Shown: one piece after another, positions 6,948 through 15,631 of the stretch
How the letters are laid out: every line of letters starts with the position of its first letter
Position numbering within the stretch: position 1 is the first letter of the stretch
From: JACDAE01 sp034438015
Lineage (GTDB): Bacteria > Chloroflexota > Ktedonobacteria > Ktedonobacterales > Ktedonobacteraceae
Direction: 5' to 3'
Assembly: GCA_034438015.1 (NCBI GenBank)
Contig: DAOTTD010000095.1
Coordinates: 1 to 41,852, forward strand
Length of the DNA: 41,852 nucleotides
Notes under the pieces: generated by a model
The model's database searches: none
What the model was told of the DNA's origin: nothing
What the model saw: the letters and a program-made list of their open reading frames with translations, nothing else
Made by a program: the position numbers and the translations under genes

Positions 6948-8327
6948 ATGCCAGACAGAATGCAAAATGTGCATAGACACGTCGGTGATGTCTACCTGAT
7001 CGGTCAGGTCATCAAGATAGGGCAGCAGCTTAGCACCTATACGGCGTACAATCGTAACACAAACGACGTTGTGGGACTCTATGTACTTGAACTTCCCCCT
7101 GGCATGACTCAGCAAGCGGCGCTGCAACTGCTACAGCCATTGGAGCGCCGCCGCGCGCTCCAATCTCCTCACGTATTGCGCATCCACGACTACGGGCTCG
7201 ACGGCATGCGCATTTACATAGCAACTGACCCTCCCCGTGGTATCACCTTGCAGCAGGTCATGGATAGCGAGAACATCGACACCAGTCGCGCCTTTGACAT
7301 GATTAAGCAACTGGCAACCGGCCTACAGCTCTTCCATAAGCAAGGTATGGTGGGCCTCGACCTGCGCCCACAGCGTATAACCGTCGATACCGTGGGCATC
7401 GATGATCGCATCCAGATCGACGATATCGGGCTACGCGCACTGCTCAAGGCTCTCGGCGATGTCAGCAATCAGCCTGACGACGATCCTGGCTTCTTCGATC
7501 CGCGCTACGCGGCGCCAGAGCACATACAGGGCAGCCAGATCGGTCCCGCGAGCGACGTCTATCAGTTGGGCCTGCTCCTATACACACTTATCACGGGACG
7601 GGTCCCCTTCGTTGGACAGAACCAGGCCGAGACAGGTGTGATGCAAACGCACAGCCCGGTACCGCGTATGAGCCAGTTCAATCACGAGACGCCCCTGGCC
7701 TTCCAGGAGATCGTCGAGCGTGCCCTGGCCAAAGACCCGGCGCAGCGCTTCCCCGATGCAGGCGCCATGCTGGTGGCGCTGCAACAGGTACAGCTCCCTC
7801 CATCACCAGTTCAGCGCCAGGCCGCGCTTCAACAGAGCGGCAAAATGCCAACGGTCGCCGCAACAAACGAGATGCCAGAGATAGATACCACTGTTATCAA
7901 AAGCCTGGCCGACAATGAAGAGCTCGTGCAGGCGGCCAGGTCAGAAAAGGCAGAAGCCGAGGTCTACGCCTATCTGAGTTATGAGCAAGAGGGTAAGGAG
8001 CTTCAGCGCCTGGTCATAACGCAGAAGAGCGTCATCGTTGGTCGCAGCGATCCCAAGCGAGATTTCACTCCCGATATCGACCTGAGCCAGCTCGATCCCA
8101 AAAAGACCGTATCGCGGCAACACGCGCGCATCCGCTTCGAAGAGACCTTCTTCTCCATCGAGGATCTCAAAAGTCGCAACAAGACACGCGTGGGTGAACT
8201 TCCGCTAGATCCACTCAAGCCTGAACTGCTGCGACATGGAGATGTCGTCCACTTCGGCAGCGTGCGTGTGCGCTTCGGTATCCCAGGCAAGGGAGCGCTG
8301 CCAGAGGTCAAAAACCAGAAACACTAG
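6948..8327 (+). CDS. Pseudokinase-FHA domain fusion protein
   Basis: The 459-residue protein joins a Ser/Thr-kinase fold (about 12-285) to a C-terminal FHA domain (about 355-450). The kinase part keeps YAAPE at 187-191 and SDVYQLG at 202-208 but has lost key residues. The ATP-anchoring Lys is Tyr45 in VGLYVL, there is no glycine-rich loop, the HRD loop reads GLDLRPQR so Lys and Asn are replaced, and DFG reads DDIG. It is therefore predicted to be inactive. The FHA domain keeps VGRS, SRQH and the following Asn, the phosphothreonine-binding set. No membrane segment is seen. It lies just behind the LCP gene and converges with homoserine dehydrogenase. A scaffold reading phosphorylated envelope proteins is the best inference. 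Confidence 0.88.
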   Translation: MPDRMQNVHRHVGDVYLIGQVIKIGQQLSTYTAYNRNTNDVVGLYVLELPPGMTQQAALQLLQPLERRRALQSPHVLRIHDYGLDGMRIYIATDPPRGITLQQVMDSENIDTSRAFDMIKQLATGLQLFHKQGMVGLDLRPQRITVDTVGIDDRIQIDDIGLRALLKALGDVSNQPDDDPGFFDPRYAAPEHIQGSQIGPASDVYQLGLLLYTLITGRVPFVGQNQAETGVMQTHSPVPRMSQFNHETPLAFQEIVERALAKDPAQRFPDAGAMLVALQQVQLPPSPVQRQAALQQSGKMPTVAATNEMPEIDTTVIKSLADNEELVQAARSEKAEAEVYAYLSYEQEGKELQRLVITQKSVIVGRSDPKRDFTPDIDLSQLDPKKTVSRQHARIRFEETFFSIEDLKSRNKTRVGELPLDPLKPELLRHGDVVHFGSVRVRFGIPGKGALPEVKNQKH

Positions 8328-8336
8328 ATGGGGCGT

Positions 8337-9386
8337 TCAGTATCCTTTCGTCTTCGCAATTGCAATAAGATCGGCGAGCAAGCCCTGACCCGTCTGCTGG
8401 CGGCCCGCTCCTGGACCGATAACGGTCACGTCGGAGAGCGTATCCGTCTCGAAGGTGATAGCGTTCATCACGCCCTCCACCCGCGCCAGAGGATCGCTGA
8501 GGGGCAGCGCCAATGGCTCGACGCGTACATCAAGGGGACATTCGCTCAGGTCCGCAGCGGCCTTCAACGAGGCGACCAGCTTGACGCGTTTTCCCTCTCG
8601 GGCAGCTTTGTGTATCTGTTCTTTTGTGATTGCGGTAATGCCCTGCCGCACGACCTGATCGGGAGCCAGCGAGTGACCAAACACCAGCGCCGATAGAATA
8701 AGCGCCTTCGCCACCACATCGTAGCCCTCGACATCAGCGGTCGGATCGGCCTCCGCGTAGCCCTGGGCCTGCGCCTCGGCCAGCACCTCACCGTAGTCGC
8801 GACCGCTCGCCATGGCGGTGAGGATATAGTTCGTGGTGCCATTGAGGATGCCGCGTATCGCACGCACCCTGGCGCCGGCCATCCCCTCAAGGACGGTGCT
8901 GAGCACAGGCGTACCGGCCATCACGCTGGATTCCATGCGCAGTTGTACATTGTGCTGGCGCGCCAGAGTGAAGAGCTCGATCGCCGCCAGGGCACCTGGT
9001 CCCTTATTAGCCGTGATCACATGCATGCCATGCGCAAGCGCGCTGCGAATATGACTGATACCTGGTTCGGCGTCGCGCAGATTCGTACCCGTCACCTCGG
9101 CCAGCACCTCACCGCCGCTGGCACGCAGGCCCTCCAGTGTATTGTCCCACTGCTGCACGCCTGGATGGTCCGTAAGCGCTTTCCGCCTGGCAGCCAGTTC
9201 TAACAACGTAGGAATATCCAGACCATCTTCGCGATAAATAAAGCCATGCCGCGAGTTCGCCACGCTCACCAGCTTCACCTCGAAGCCGAAGCGCTCACGC
9301 AAGAGATCGTGTTTCGTCGCCAGCAGTTCCGCGAAGCCCTGCCCCACGACGCCGAAGCCAATGATGGAGAGGCGAAGCTGTTTCAT
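8337..9386 (-). CDS. hom: Homoserine dehydrogenase
   Basis: This 349-residue enzyme reduces aspartate semialdehyde to homoserine with NAD(P)H, on the route to threonine, methionine and isoleucine. Visible features are the dinucleotide-binding GFGVVG at 10-15, the conserved EVTGTN and ITANKGP segments, the GTTNYILT motif, and the EADPTADVEGYDVVAKA segment with the catalytic Lys. It lacks a C-terminal ACT domain, so the usual threonine feedback module is missing. The ATG at 9386 is preferred to a GTG two codons upstream because AGGGG lies seven bases before it. It begins 10 bases after the MurJ stop, an operon arrangement, and ends nine bases from the convergent pseudokinase gene. Confidence 0.95.
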   Translation of the reverse strand: MKQLRLSIIGFGVVGQGFAELLATKHDLLRERFGFEVKLVSVANSRHGFIYREDGLDIPTLLELAARRKALTDHPGVQQWDNTLEGLRASGGEVLAEVTGTNLRDAEPGISHIRSALAHGMHVITANKGPGALAAIELFTLARQHNVQLRMESSVMAGTPVLSTVLEGMAGARVRAIRGILNGTTNYILTAMASGRDYGEVLAEAQAQGYAEADPTADVEGYDVVAKALILSALVFGHSLAPDQVVRQGITAITKEQIHKAAREGKRVKLVASLKAAADLSECPLDVRVEPLALPLSDPLARVEGVMNAITFETDTLSDVTVIGPGAGRQQTGQGLLADLIAIAKTKGY

Positions 9387-9396
9387 GGTCACACCC

Positions 9397-11745
9397 CTAT
9401 ATCCAGGATAACTTAAAACGATCGAGGACGCGTTTCACCGGCCCCAGTTCCTCAATACCAAGCAGGCGCGCGCCACGAATATACACAATCAGGGCAACAA
9501 ATATCTCTACCATCAGCTTGAACATCGCCGCGAGAGTACCAGGCACACCCAGTGCCGGAGTCCGCGTCGTGTCCAGGAAAGGAATATGGTCCAGGACAAA
9601 GCGTACGAGCAGCACGCAAAGCCCCATAACGATGGCGGCCAGCACGACACGCGCGATAAAGATACCGATCTCACGTACCGGCAGGCCCACGCGCTGGTGC
9701 AGCAGCCAGTACAGCACAGCCGCCTCCAACAGGGCCGCGATGGAAGTGGAGAAGGCCAGCGCGCCCATCCCCCATTGCACGCCCCAGACGGCAACATCAA
9801 TGAGTATCAGGCTGAGCGCAATCTTGAGCACAAACTGGGCCACGCTCACAATAACCGGCGTCCTGCTATCGCGCAGAGCATAAAAAGAGCGTGTCAGAAT
9901 CTCAACCGACGATAGGCCAGCCAGTCCTAAAGCGAAGAACGCCAGCGGAACTGCCGTGGACTCCGCCATACTCAGGCTAAAATGACCGTGCTGCAACAAT
10001 ACCTGAATGATCGGCAGGCCCACAACGATCAAGCCAATACTCGAAGGGATCGACATAAAGAGGATACTGCGCAGCGTCTCCATGATTGTGCCGCGCACAC
10101 GATCCATGCGGCCCCGCGCCACGTTCTCGGCCAGCGTCGGAAAGGCAGCCGTAGAGACGGCCATACCGAAGATGCCCAGCGGGAGGAGCACCAGTTGCAG
10201 GGCCTGGTAGTACTGGGTGATCAGACCGGCGATGCCAGCGGCACCCACCAGGACCACCATAAGCTGGATCAGCGCCCGGTCCACAAACGTCGAGAAATAG
10301 AGCATGGCGGCGTTGATGACGCGCGGGACCATCTGATGCCCGATCTGGATCACGCTCGGATGCCGCCAGTCGAACGCTTTGAAATCGTAGCGCATCCCGA
10401 CCTTCCATAGGCCGGGTATCTGCACACCAATCTGCAACAGGGCACCCAGCACTACTCCCCACGTGGCTGCATAAACCGCCAGTGAATCGTTGTGCTGTCG
10501 GCTGAACGCCAGGTACAGGCCCGGCACCAGCCCTATAATCAGGCCCACATTGTACAACACCGTGCCAATGGCGGGCAGGCGGAAATCCTGGCGCGCATTG
10601 AGTACAGAGGTGATAATCACGCCCGCGCCCAGGATAATCGACTGTAAGAGCATGATACGCGTCAATGAAGCGATGAGATCGAGTTCGTGCGGGTCGTGCA
10701 AGCCTGGATTATAGATGGGTACAAGCTGGCGAGCAAAGATAATCGCGATCAGGGCGAGGGCCATCATGACAGCGATGGCGAGATTGAGCGCGGAACTGGC
10801 GATATGCCAGGCGGTTTTCTCGTCGTGATCACTGACGATATGCTTTGTGAAGACCGGGATAAATGCCGAGCTGAGCGCGCCGCCGGCTACGATATTGAAG
10901 ATCAGATCAGGGACAAGGAAAGCCTGCACATAAGCATCGGACGTCACACTCGTTCCAAAGACAAAAGCAAACATCGAGGTGCGCACCAATCCCAACACAC
11001 GGCTCGCCACGAACGCAATCGTTAGGATAATAGTGGCTCTTCCGATGCGCGCCTTCTGGATCATGCCCGTATCTTGAGCTGGCGCGCCGGCTGCCGCGAG
11101 CCCATCAACCTTTGGCAGCGGGTGCATCTCTCGCGGCGCTGCAGTCGACGAACGCACGGGCTCTATAAAGGGCGAGAGCTGTTCAGACGGCACAACAGGC
11201 GGCTCGCCACCTTCCCACGGAGGCGCGGAAGGCTGCTCAATCGCTCTCATAAACGGCTGTTTTGCTTTTTTTGTGTTCCAGGGGATCAGGCTGGTGATGT
11301 CGGGCCCTATGCGCCGCTGCTGGCGGCGCATGCGCTCCTCACGCAACTGTTGCAGGCGCTCTCGACGTAGTTGCGCGATTGGCTGTGATGGCTGGGGAGT
11401 ATCGAAGTACTGGTACTCCATACCCTGCCCGTAGCCCAGCGAGGTTCCCATATCCTGAATCGGCTGCTGGTACTGCGTTCGTAACGCATTTTGCCGCGCT
11501 GCCTGACCGTTTGCCTGCTCTGAATAGGCGGGAGGCTCTACAGGAGACTGCTGCACAGGTGGCGGCTGGGGTATTTGAGGCTGTTCGTATGACCAGAGCG
11601 GAAGGTCGCCAGCCGCCTGCTGAGGCGTGCCGCCGTTTGCATCTTCCTGGTCGTACTGCCAGCCGTGATATTCTTGTTGTTCTGGTTTCTCCTGCCTGAT
11701 GGGAGGAGGCTGCTGTCCTTCGTTTCCCACGTTTTTCTCTAGCAA
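9397..11745 (-). CDS. murJ: Lipid II flippase MurJ with long N-terminal tail
   Basis: The C-terminal 550 residues form a MurJ/MviN membrane protein with about 13-14 hydrophobic segments. Family motifs include FVASRVLGLVR near 245-255, DAYVQAFLVPD and GGALSSAFIPVF. MurJ flips lipid II across the membrane for peptidoglycan synthesis. The first 230 residues are an unusual hydrophilic extension rich in Pro, Gln, Glu and Tyr, with a basic Arg/Gln-rich helix at about 124-146. The start is uncertain: the frame opens with a TTG at 11745 without a Shine-Dalgarno sequence, and a GTG five codons later (11730) is equally plausible. A tail of this type is also present on the nearby LCP protein. The downstream partner is hom. 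Confidence 0.93.
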   Translation of the reverse strand: MLEKNVGNEGQQPPPIRQEKPEQQEYHGWQYDQEDANGGTPQQAAGDLPLWSYEQPQIPQPPPVQQSPVEPPAYSEQANGQAARQNALRTQYQQPIQDMGTSLGYGQGMEYQYFDTPQPSQPIAQLRRERLQQLREERMRRQQRRIGPDITSLIPWNTKKAKQPFMRAIEQPSAPPWEGGEPPVVPSEQLSPFIEPVRSSTAAPREMHPLPKVDGLAAAGAPAQDTGMIQKARIGRATIILTIAFVASRVLGLVRTSMFAFVFGTSVTSDAYVQAFLVPDLIFNIVAGGALSSAFIPVFTKHIVSDHDEKTAWHIASSALNLAIAVMMALALIAIIFARQLVPIYNPGLHDPHELDLIASLTRIMLLQSIILGAGVIITSVLNARQDFRLPAIGTVLYNVGLIIGLVPGLYLAFSRQHNDSLAVYAATWGVVLGALLQIGVQIPGLWKVGMRYDFKAFDWRHPSVIQIGHQMVPRVINAAMLYFSTFVDRALIQLMVVLVGAAGIAGLITQYYQALQLVLLPLGIFGMAVSTAAFPTLAENVARGRMDRVRGTIMETLRSILFMSIPSSIGLIVVGLPIIQVLLQHGHFSLSMAESTAVPLAFFALGLAGLSSVEILTRSFYALRDSRTPVIVSVAQFVLKIALSLILIDVAVWGVQWGMGALAFSTSIAALLEAAVLYWLLHQRVGLPVREIGIFIARVVLAAIVMGLCVLLVRFVLDHIPFLDTTRTPALGVPGTLAAMFKLMVEIFVALIVYIRGARLLGIEELGPVKRVLDRFKLSWI

Positions 11746-12150
11746 TAGTTATAGTAAATGAGCAATAGATATAAAAATCTTTCTGATGGCATCCCTATCT
11801 GTATTGATGATGGTACGGTTCCGTGGCAAAGCATACCATAATTACCCAGATATGGCTAGTACGTCGATGAGAAGTACCCATCCTGAATACAGGTCCGGCA
11901 CGTGCAACATAGTAAATTCGTCCTGACTCCCGCTCGCACATGCCACAGGAAGCGCGCGGGTGGAGAGGGCCTCCGATATACACTCTGATATACAATACAA
12001 CACGCAGTTTCAACCGGGCAAGTCTTATGACAATCAGTTTTAGTGATTATCCTCTATTGCTACTGGTTGTATCATGGAGATATCAAGGAACAAACGTCCT
12101 GTAAAGCCACCCGCTATCGATAACGTGGAGATAATTTAACGCCTTTGCAA
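11746..12150. other. Intergenic region between murJ and the guanylyltransferase gene
   Basis: About 400 bases with no convincing gene. It is AT-rich near the murJ start, where AGCAATAG is repeated at 11741 and 11761, and holds a direct repeat of GATATACA near 11967-11990. I see no hairpin with a T-run and no tRNA. Confidence 0.5.
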
Positions 12151-12179
12151 TTGACATAGGAGGCAAAGATCGCTACAAT
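12151..12179 (+). promoter_or_regulatory. Strong sigma-70 promoter for the guanylyltransferase gene
   Basis: A perfect TTGACA at 12151-12156 and TACAAT (5 of 6) at 12174-12179 are spaced by 17 bases, giving a leader of about 85 bases before the ATG at 12272. This is the best promoter match in the window. Confidence 0.8.
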
Positions 12180-12271
12180 CCTTCCATTACTATGATGGAA
12201 GACTGTAGGAAATCTTCACTTCGTTCACCGATTAAGACATATCACGCATCCTATGAGGAGTTTTACTAAGA

Positions 12272-13336
12272 ATGAAGCATTTCAATGCCGTTATACTGGC
12301 GGGTGGCAGTGGGACGCGACTCTGGCCGCTCAGCACACCAGATTTTCCGAAGCAATTTCTTCCCCTACCTGATGGAAAAAGCATGATTCAGGAGACACTG
12401 GCGCGCGTCTCATCACTGACGACGCCTGCGCAGTCCTGGGTAGTGACAGGCCGCAAGATGGCGGACCTCGTGCAAGAACACCTGCCGACCGTACCCGCCG
12501 ACCATATTTTGCGCGAACCGATTGGACGCAACTCAGCACCTGCGATCGCCTGGGCGGCGGCTACCATTGCGCGTCGCGATCCCGAGGCGGTGATGGCGAC
12601 GTTCAGCGCCGATGCGGTTATTGCGAATGTCGAGGGTCTGCGTCAGACGCTCGCCCTGGCCTACAAGCTGGCCGAACAGGGACGCCTCGTCACCATCGGC
12701 ATCAAGCCCACCGCGCCCGAGACCGGCTACGGCTACATCCGCTTCGCCGATAAGATCAGTGAGGGACATGGGCACAAGGCGTTTGCGGCTGAACGCTTCG
12801 TAGAGAAGCCGAACCTGGCGACGGCGCAGGGCTATCTCCACGATGGCCATTATGTCTGGAACGCGGGCATCTTTATCTGGAAAGTAGAGACGATTCTGGC
12901 GGAACTGCATGAGCATCTACCCGAGGTTGCGCGCAAAGTGAACGCCATCGCCGAGTCCGTCGGCACTGCCCAGGAACAGAGCACGCTCGACGAGCTCTGG
13001 CCCACGATTCAGGCTATTTCTATCGATTACGGCATCCTGGAGAAAACGAAGAATCTGGTGGTCATCCCCGCAGACCTGGGCTGGAACGATGTGGGCAACT
13101 GGGAGCAGTACGGGGCGCTCTTTCCGGCCAATGAGCAGGGCATACGCGGCGTCGGCGATCATGAAGGACTGGGCAGCCAGAACATCGTGGTATACAACAA
13201 TACGCCGCGCACGATCTTCACTATCGGTGTGGAGGATCTTATCGTTGTCGAGATGGCCGACACCACGGTGATCTGCCATAAAGATTCTGTGCAGCGCGTT
13301 AAAGAACTGGCGGAACGGCAGCAGAAGAAAGGTTGA
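12272..13336 (+). CDS. manC: Mannose-1-phosphate guanylyltransferase
   Basis: The 354-residue enzyme makes GDP-mannose from mannose-1-phosphate and GTP for surface polysaccharides and glycoproteins. It has the nucleotidyltransferase signature GGSGTRLWP at 11-19, EPIGRNSAPAI at 82-92, the metal-binding Asp114 in FSADAV (usually PADH, so two residues differ), GYGYIRF, FVEKP at 176-180 and WNAGIF at 196-201. The length matches the short type without a fused phosphomannose isomerase. GAGGAG lies 11 bases before the ATG. The gene has its own promoter and is divergent from murJ; GDP-mannose would feed glycopolymers that LCP enzymes attach to the wall, though that link is inference. Confidence 0.93.
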   Translation: MKHFNAVILAGGSGTRLWPLSTPDFPKQFLPLPDGKSMIQETLARVSSLTTPAQSWVVTGRKMADLVQEHLPTVPADHILREPIGRNSAPAIAWAAATIARRDPEAVMATFSADAVIANVEGLRQTLALAYKLAEQGRLVTIGIKPTAPETGYGYIRFADKISEGHGHKAFAAERFVEKPNLATAQGYLHDGHYVWNAGIFIWKVETILAELHEHLPEVARKVNAIAESVGTAQEQSTLDELWPTIQAISIDYGILEKTKNLVVIPADLGWNDVGNWEQYGALFPANEQGIRGVGDHEGLGSQNIVVYNNTPRTIFTIGVEDLIVVEMADTTVICHKDSVQRVKELAERQQKKG

Positions 13337-13339
13337 TTG

Positions 13340-14083
13340 TTAAGGATGCGTCGAGCCATCGGGCAGAATGGTTCCGGCAAGCGATTTCGCCTTTGCCAGT
13401 TGATCACTGGTCAGGCCGACCGCATCCTTCAGGTTGGCACCGCTCAGATCAGCGCCCGTCAGATCAACGTTGTGCATATCGGTCGCGCCCAGGTCCGCGC
13501 CATGCAGATTGGTTCCACTCAGGTCCGCGAACAGGAGCGTTGCAAAGCTCAGGTTAATGCCTTGCATATTGGCACCATGCAGATCGACGCCCGAAAGATA
13601 GGTATCGCGCAGATCCAGGTTCTGTAGATGGGCGTTTGTGACATCGACCTCGCGCATGCTGATGATATGAAAATCATTATTGATCAAGTTCGTGTCGTAG
13701 AGGAAACGCATCAGGAGCGCTTTGGAGTCGGGATTCAGTTGCCGAAAAATGGTCAGGGTGCGTATCTGCGCGACCTGTCGTACCGGGCTGATCGTTTGCG
13801 CTTTCAGCAGATTATCGTGGAGCATCATATCCGCGATCTGGTCCTGGTAGTTCGCCAGGAGCGCGTTCTGCTGCTGTTGGGCGGCGATCTGCATGGCGGT
13901 AGCGCGCTGCTGCTGCATGAGTTGCTGATTATCTTGATTCTGCTGTACGCTCAACCAGAGTATGCCAGCAAGCAGTATGACAGGGACCAGAAGCAACTGC
14001 AGCCAGTCCCAGGGCGTCCTTGCCGGGCTAGCTTTTGTCGTCGGCGTAGTTTTGTTCGCCTGTTCTTCAATGGTCTCTGTCAT
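13340..14083 (-). CDS. Membrane-anchored pentapeptide-repeat protein
   Basis: The 247-residue protein has a short cytoplasmic N-terminus, a membrane segment at about 26-46 (WDWLQLLLVPVILLAGIL), a Gln-rich helix, and then roughly 15 pentapeptide repeats of A(D/N)Lxx type, for example LSGVDLHGANMQGINL and LHGADLGATDMHNVDL. Such repeats fold as a right-handed quadrilateral beta-helix; their function here is unknown. The ATG at 14083 has AGGAGG about seven bases upstream and is preferred to an upstream in-frame start that would run into a palindrome. It converges with the guanylyltransferase gene with three bases between the stops. The ligand cannot be named from sequence. Confidence 0.85.
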   Translation of the reverse strand: MTETIEEQANKTTPTTKASPARTPWDWLQLLLVPVILLAGILWLSVQQNQDNQQLMQQQRATAMQIAAQQQQNALLANYQDQIADMMLHDNLLKAQTISPVRQVAQIRTLTIFRQLNPDSKALLMRFLYDTNLINNDFHIISMREVDVTNAHLQNLDLRDTYLSGVDLHGANMQGINLSFATLLFADLSGTNLHGADLGATDMHNVDLTGADLSGANLKDAVGLTSDQLAKAKSLAGTILPDGSTHP

Positions 14084-14134
14084 AAATGCCTCCTGAGAGC
14101 TTACTATTGCTCTGTGTCTATTCAGGTCCTCACC

Positions 14135-14232
14135 AGTAGGGATGGGGCTGGCCCCCATCCGGCTCGGGGAGCGCGATCAGGCTCGGGAGCAGGGTTCTGG
14201 GGAACCGGGTGGGGGCCAGCCCCATCCCTACT
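14135..14232. repeat. 98-bp palindromic repeat with 28-base arms
   Basis: Arm 14135-14162 and arm 14205-14232 are inverted copies over 28 bases with one mismatch (CATCCGG against CACCCGG), separated by a 42-base GC-rich loop. It lies between the esterase and pentapeptide genes and has no T-run, so it is not a standard terminator. The stem sequence (AGTAGGGATGGGGCTGG) is unrelated to the other palindromes in the window. Confidence 0.8.
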
Positions 14233-14338
14233 CAAGGAACGTTCTTGTCTGGGCCACACCACCCGGCAGGAAAACGCCGTTTTCTGAAGAGATAACATTG
14301 CTCCTCATGCATTTTATCACGAAGGCCCAGACGATGAT

Positions 14339-15574
14339 TTAGCTCTTTTTCGGATGCTCGGCAAAAAAGCGCATCATTGCAGCAGAAGCATCCGGCCCCC
14401 GTGGATCAGTATATGATCCGCTGGAACTTCCTCCTGACCAGGCATGACCGGCCTGATGAATGACCCACTTCTCAGCAACAGTGCGGCCAGCGACATCTGT
14501 GTAAATTTCGCGCGTATAGGCATGCCCCCCTGCCACCTGGCCTGGTACTGCCGACGCCCGTACCGAGCGAGAGCTATTCCGATTGGGAACCGCCTGAAGC
14601 CATTGGTCGAGCATACGATCGGCATTGAGCGGGGAGACGGTCGTATCACGATCGCCATGAAAGATGATGATGGGGATCGCCTCACGCAGAGGACGTACAT
14701 CCGTGGTCGCGCCTTGCAGCATCACTTTAAGCGCGGACGGAAGGTCCTGGGCCGCTCCATAGCCTATCCCCGAATGTACGCCGACGGCGGCATACAGGTC
14801 GGGATACGTTGCAGCCATGATCGCGGCCATCGCGCCGCCCGACGAGAGTCCAGCAACATAGACCCGGTTGGCATCGACGGGGTAGTTGCTCATAATCTGC
14901 CGCGTGATGCCCGCAATAAGAGACGGCTCGCCCGCGCCGCGCTGCTGATCGGCGGGCTGGAACCAGTTCCAACACTTCGAGCCGTTGGCAGGCTGCGCCT
15001 GCTCGGGATAAGCAACGAAACACAGTTCTTTTTCCGCCAGCATGTTCATGCGCGTACCACTGGCAAAGTCCACAGAAGACTGGGTGCAGCCGTGAAGCAT
15101 GATGAGCAGGGGAAGCGGCTGCCCGGTATAGCGGCTGGGAATGTATAGTTTGTAGGTGCGCTTTCCAGCCTTGCCGGTATATACACCATCGATAAATTGT
15201 CCGCTCGTGCGGTCTACCTGATCAGCGCGCACAGTGCTATCTGCTGAGGGATCATACTTACGCGCGGGTCGCGGCCCTATGTCAGGAAAAGCGACGCCCG
15301 GTGGCATAGTAGGACGTGCTCCGAGTGGTGGAACGGGCAGGCTCTTCCAGAAAGTGGGGCTCTCTGCCGGCTCCGTCGCTGTTGGCGTTGGCGGAGTATC
15401 ATCCACAACATGGAATTCAGCATCGATAGTAGTATCATCGGGCGTCACAGTGGTTCCGTTGGCGGGAAACGCGCCCTGTACCGTTTGTTGAATTAAAGCG
15501 GTCGCCTCGGCGATTCGCCCTGCGCGTATTAAGCGCATAGCTTCGGCCATCCCTGCCTGCATACGATCATTCAT
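14339..15574 (-). CDS. PHB-depolymerase-family esterase
   Basis: The 411-residue alpha/beta hydrolase belongs to the poly(3-hydroxybutyrate) depolymerase/LpqC-like esterase group. It opens with the characteristic short helical segment (MAEAMRLIRAGRIAEATALIQ), then a Pro/Thr-rich linker (about 40-110). The catalytic domain has LHGCTQ (oxyanion region), GLSSG with nucleophile Ser244, HGDRD with likely acid Asp310, and GHAWSGG with His377. No secretion signal is seen, so an intracellular or phasin-bound role is possible. The ATG at 15574 fits a GGAG nine bases upstream better than the ATG at 15601. The CopG-type repressor gene ends about 57 bases upstream on the same strand, suggesting joint control. 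Related feruloyl or acetylxylan esterases cannot be excluded. Confidence 0.85.
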   Translation of the reverse strand: MNDRMQAGMAEAMRLIRAGRIAEATALIQQTVQGAFPANGTTVTPDDTTIDAEFHVVDDTPPTPTATEPAESPTFWKSLPVPPLGARPTMPPGVAFPDIGPRPARKYDPSADSTVRADQVDRTSGQFIDGVYTGKAGKRTYKLYIPSRYTGQPLPLLIMLHGCTQSSVDFASGTRMNMLAEKELCFVAYPEQAQPANGSKCWNWFQPADQQRGAGEPSLIAGITRQIMSNYPVDANRVYVAGLSSGGAMAAIMAATYPDLYAAVGVHSGIGYGAAQDLPSALKVMLQGATTDVRPLREAIPIIIFHGDRDTTVSPLNADRMLDQWLQAVPNRNSSRSVRASAVPGQVAGGHAYTREIYTDVAGRTVAEKWVIHQAGHAWSGGSSSGSYTDPRGPDASAAMMRFFAEHPKKS

Positions 15575-15631
15575 CCTGTAATGCTCCGTTTCGTGTGGCA
15601 TGTGTGCCCATGATAGGGGTCAACTTCACAA

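Noticed and set aside
11795..12013. A 72-codon minus-strand frame in the murJ/manC gap
   Set aside because: No ribosome site, no recognisable domain and unusual composition.
13628..14287. A 219-codon plus-strand frame over the pentapeptide gene and palindrome
   Set aside because: It is antisense to the pentapeptide repeats and crosses the 14135-14232 palindrome; no motif or ribosome site.
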